From assembly GCA_013365325.1 (NCBI GenBank), contig JABVXV010000004.1, forward strand, positions 682,001 through 746,000: DNA of 64,000 nucleotides, in the 5' to 3' direction. Both the position numbers and the translations under genes were made by a program. The stretch is from Dipetalonema caudispina (Eukaryota; Nematoda; Chromadorea; Rhabditida; Onchocercidae). A model generated the notes under the pieces. It was not told the DNA's origin. It worked only from the letters and a program-made list of their open reading frames with translations, and ran no database searches. Position 1 is the stretch's first letter; the number at the start of each line of letters is the position of its first letter. Below, one piece after another: positions 61,207 to 64,000 of this stretch.

Positions 61207-64000
61207 TCAATAACATCAGTAACATGGTAAGCTTGATCAACCAGGAAAAGATAAAATTTCCATAGCATATGAAAAATGTTTTTGTCTTGCTTGCACAATT
61301 TCAATGAGAACTTATCTGGGGGAAGCAATTTATCTGTTTCATCACATCTTTTTATCTTTCATTTCATGATTTAATTGCAAATTTTTAAAAACAACTTGAA
61401 AAAGAAAATTGGAAATTGTGTAAGCTTTTTGAAAGATAATTTCATCCATAATCCATAAAGAAGCAAAAAGAAAGTTCCTTTTGAGTGACATAGGATCTGT
61501 AATAACAGCAACTATCCAAATATTTATTACTTTTTATCTTTACCTCAATCAAGTACATATAAAAATTAAATTTCATATCTCCTATCCTTATTTCAACTAC
61601 AGCAAATATAGGAATTAAATTCCATTTAAAATATCAAAACGCATTTAATTGTAAGTAACTAATTAACGTATACTTGAAATTTTTTTTGTTTGAATCGAAA
61701 ATTATCATTTCGAATTTTGCGATTAAAACTTAGTTCATCTAGCAGTTCCTAATCTGCCAGGAATTTTTGTCATTTCAAAGACAATAAACTAAACTGAGGT
61801 TTTCTTTTTAGAATCCTAATCACTCTTACTGATAGAAGTTGCATTTTCTGCTGTGTTAAAAGTATTATTCCGTTTAATCGGTTGTTTACTTAAACAAAAA
61901 ATAGCAATTAACTGCTATTGTTTTCTTATTTTTCATTTGCAATTAATATTTTTGCAAGTCTAACAACACTTCAGAATACAAAATACATATAGGACAATTT
62001 TGAGATTCAATTTTTTTGCAAACATTTTAAATACAAATTCAAATCTTAATTTCACTATACTTATCGTTACTCATATACTTAATATAATATTTTATTTGTT
62101 CAATTGTTCAAACAAAATTACTGAATCTGCACATTTCACATGTAAGTACATGAAAAAAAAAAGGTCGAAAATATTGTGGCAAAGACCAATGAAGACGTTT
62201 CAAACAAGAACAACAACAAGGACCGATGAAAGTTAAAGCAAAATAATAATGGAATTATGGATTTCAGATTACCACAGAATTTCGGCATATCATTTGTCCA
62301 TTAGATACCGATAGTTAACTCATGGATTTAAGTAAATGATAAAACTTTTAAGATGATATTTTCGATCTCATAGGATTATGAATACACTACATCTTGAAAG
62401 CGTAGTAAACCTTAACGATTTGTCATAACATATAATAAAATTTAAATTTTAAGAAAAAACCCCCTCAATAATAGCAAACAAGAAAGAAGACTTCACGAAA
62501 CGATAGTTTAAGCAATTAATTCATAGAATAATTTTTATGGCACATATATGCAAATTTCCATTCACTTTTTTCTACTTCAAATTTAACCATTGAAAATATT
62601 TAACATGTTGCTTTAGTAATAATTGAATAATATTTATAAGCGCGCTTAATGTACCTTAACATTTCAAGTGAACCGTAAATTACATGAATGATTAGATAAA
62701 GAGGATAATTGATAAGTAATGTAGAAGACATTTTAGGGGAAACAATGACATCTTCTATATTGTAACATTCAAGTAAAATTTTCAAGTATAAAAAAGATCA
62801 ACAAAAATCATAATTCAGGAAAAGTTGCAAAAAAAAGTGAAGGAAAAAGAATGAAAAGTATCAGATAATCACTATATTATATTGTAGTACTTACCTAATT
62901 GATCAGTCTATATTTCTATTCATAATATTATATCTTCAAGTTTATTTAAGGAAAAATATGCAGCATTAGTCATCATACTTGGTAAATGGTACAATATCAT
63001 ATTTACCTTATACCAACCTACCGTATACCTCTGGTTATAAGGTCTTAGTCATCATTATTAGTAAAAATAGAGACAGGTAAACTTTCTCTTGCTATCAGTT
63101 AAATGTTCCAATGACTAATCCTCTGATCAATTTTCTCATCTTATTTGCTTTGATTGAAACAGATGATGACTACACAATTAGATTCTCCTCGAAATTTTGA
63201 CAGTTCAAAGATTTTCTGTGAAAGGTAAATTATTTCACAGAGCAAATTATAGCTGAGAAGATTTTGATTCGATCATTAAAAAAAACTTCAATTTCTTAAG
63301 AATTGCAAATTATTACCTCTATTCGAGCCTCACATAAAGGAAGCAATTTTAACTGATTTAATGTCAGGTAAAACATGAAACTATTTTCAATCCTGAATGT
63401 TGGGTATGTATGTCCGCATCTATAGTTCAAGAAAAACCTTTCTAGAAAACCAAAATGAGATGGTATTGTGACAGCTTTACTTTCGATCAACGCTGTAAAA
63501 TGCCGAAATCTATGTACAAGCACAGTTTAACAGTTAGATCAAGTACCATTCTTGCTCAGTGTTAATCTTCAAACATTTTTCAACAAAAGAATATTTTTAA
63601 AAATGTTGAGAAATCAGTTCCTTACATTTTTAACTGCTACTTGTGTCACGGAAAATGGAACTACTATAATCTCCCTAACTATTATCCTCCTTCTCATTGA
63701 TCCTCAGTAGTAAATTATAAGTAATTATGTTTAATGTTAAATTAAAATCAAATTTAGTGACAAATAACCAAGAGAAAAATAATCTTAATCAAGATACTCA
63801 GCAATAAATAGGAAATGGTTGACAATCAACCGCCGAAACGTTGTAAAAAACCACGTCCATATCCAAACGATTTAGGTTTAATAAATGTTTACAAGTAACG
63901 TTGGAAAAGTTCTTAACTCTGTCAGTTAAAATCTCTAAGGAGTCCATGTTTTGGTCATTTGTTACTCTTATTTTGTTCAACAAAACACATAGCCCAAACT
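61207..64000. other. Right-hand end, no gene supported
   Basis: AT-rich sequence with short open frames in all directions. The frames at 62000-62236 (+), 63296-63523 (-) and 63798-63983 (-) have no recognisable domain or splice partners. A minus-strand stretch near 63833 reading FGYGRGFLQRFGG resembles a peptide precursor end but has no acceptor or start, see rejected items. Confidence 0.5.

Noticed and set aside
63798..63870. Minus-strand FGYGRGFLQRFGG as the end of a neuropeptide-like gene
   Set aside because: A stop lies 13 codons upstream of the FGYGRG start of the motif or nearer, with no AG acceptor or ATG in between.

Overview
The window is AT-rich eukaryotic DNA with many small exons, short GT..AG introns, TTTCAG-type acceptors and long homopolymer runs. 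Acceptor-like AG sites lie just upstream of several start codons, as in genes that receive a spliced leader. Together with a neuronal-type hmr-1 locus this points to a nematode, most likely a filarial one (inference; I could not compare sequences). Most real genes are cut into exons of 30-250 bases, so I rebuilt them by hand from splice sites, reading phase and protein similarity; homology statements rest on my memory of the families.

Layout. (1) About 29.1 kb down to the left edge, minus strand: 36 exons of the long (B / N-cadherin-like) form of hmr-1, 1735 residues in one unbroken frame. It runs from a signal-peptide exon at 29.0 kb through about 14 cadherin repeats and leaves the window before the EGF/laminin-G, membrane and catenin-binding parts. 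Long introns lie at 1-3.9, 11.9-13.3, 15.6-22.6 and 26.3-29.0 kb. (2) 29.1-36.4 kb: a 7 kb gene-poor stretch, probably upstream regulatory DNA of hmr-1B. (3) 36.4-39.7 kb, minus: a nicotinamide riboside kinase joined in frame to a molybdopterin synthase catalytic subunit (MoaE/MOCS2B). (4) 40.8-46.0 kb, minus: an unrecognised 324-residue protein with a coiled coil and an acidic serine-rich tail. (5) 46.6-49.6 kb, minus: an NSE1 (NSMCE1) homologue of the SMC5/6 complex. (6) 51.7-55.0 kb, minus: an unrecognised 474-residue protein with two copies of a small module. (7) 56.3-61.2 kb, plus: two related small secreted cysteine- and glycine-rich genes with identical intron phase. (8) 61.2-64 kb: nothing I can support.

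Five genes in a row share the minus strand, some with candidate spliced-leader acceptors, so part of the set may be co-transcribed. The most interesting items are the kinase-MoaE fusion (or a two-gene operon that looks like one), the tandem secreted family, the duplicated unknown module, and a perfect 22-bp hairpin in an hmr-1 intron.
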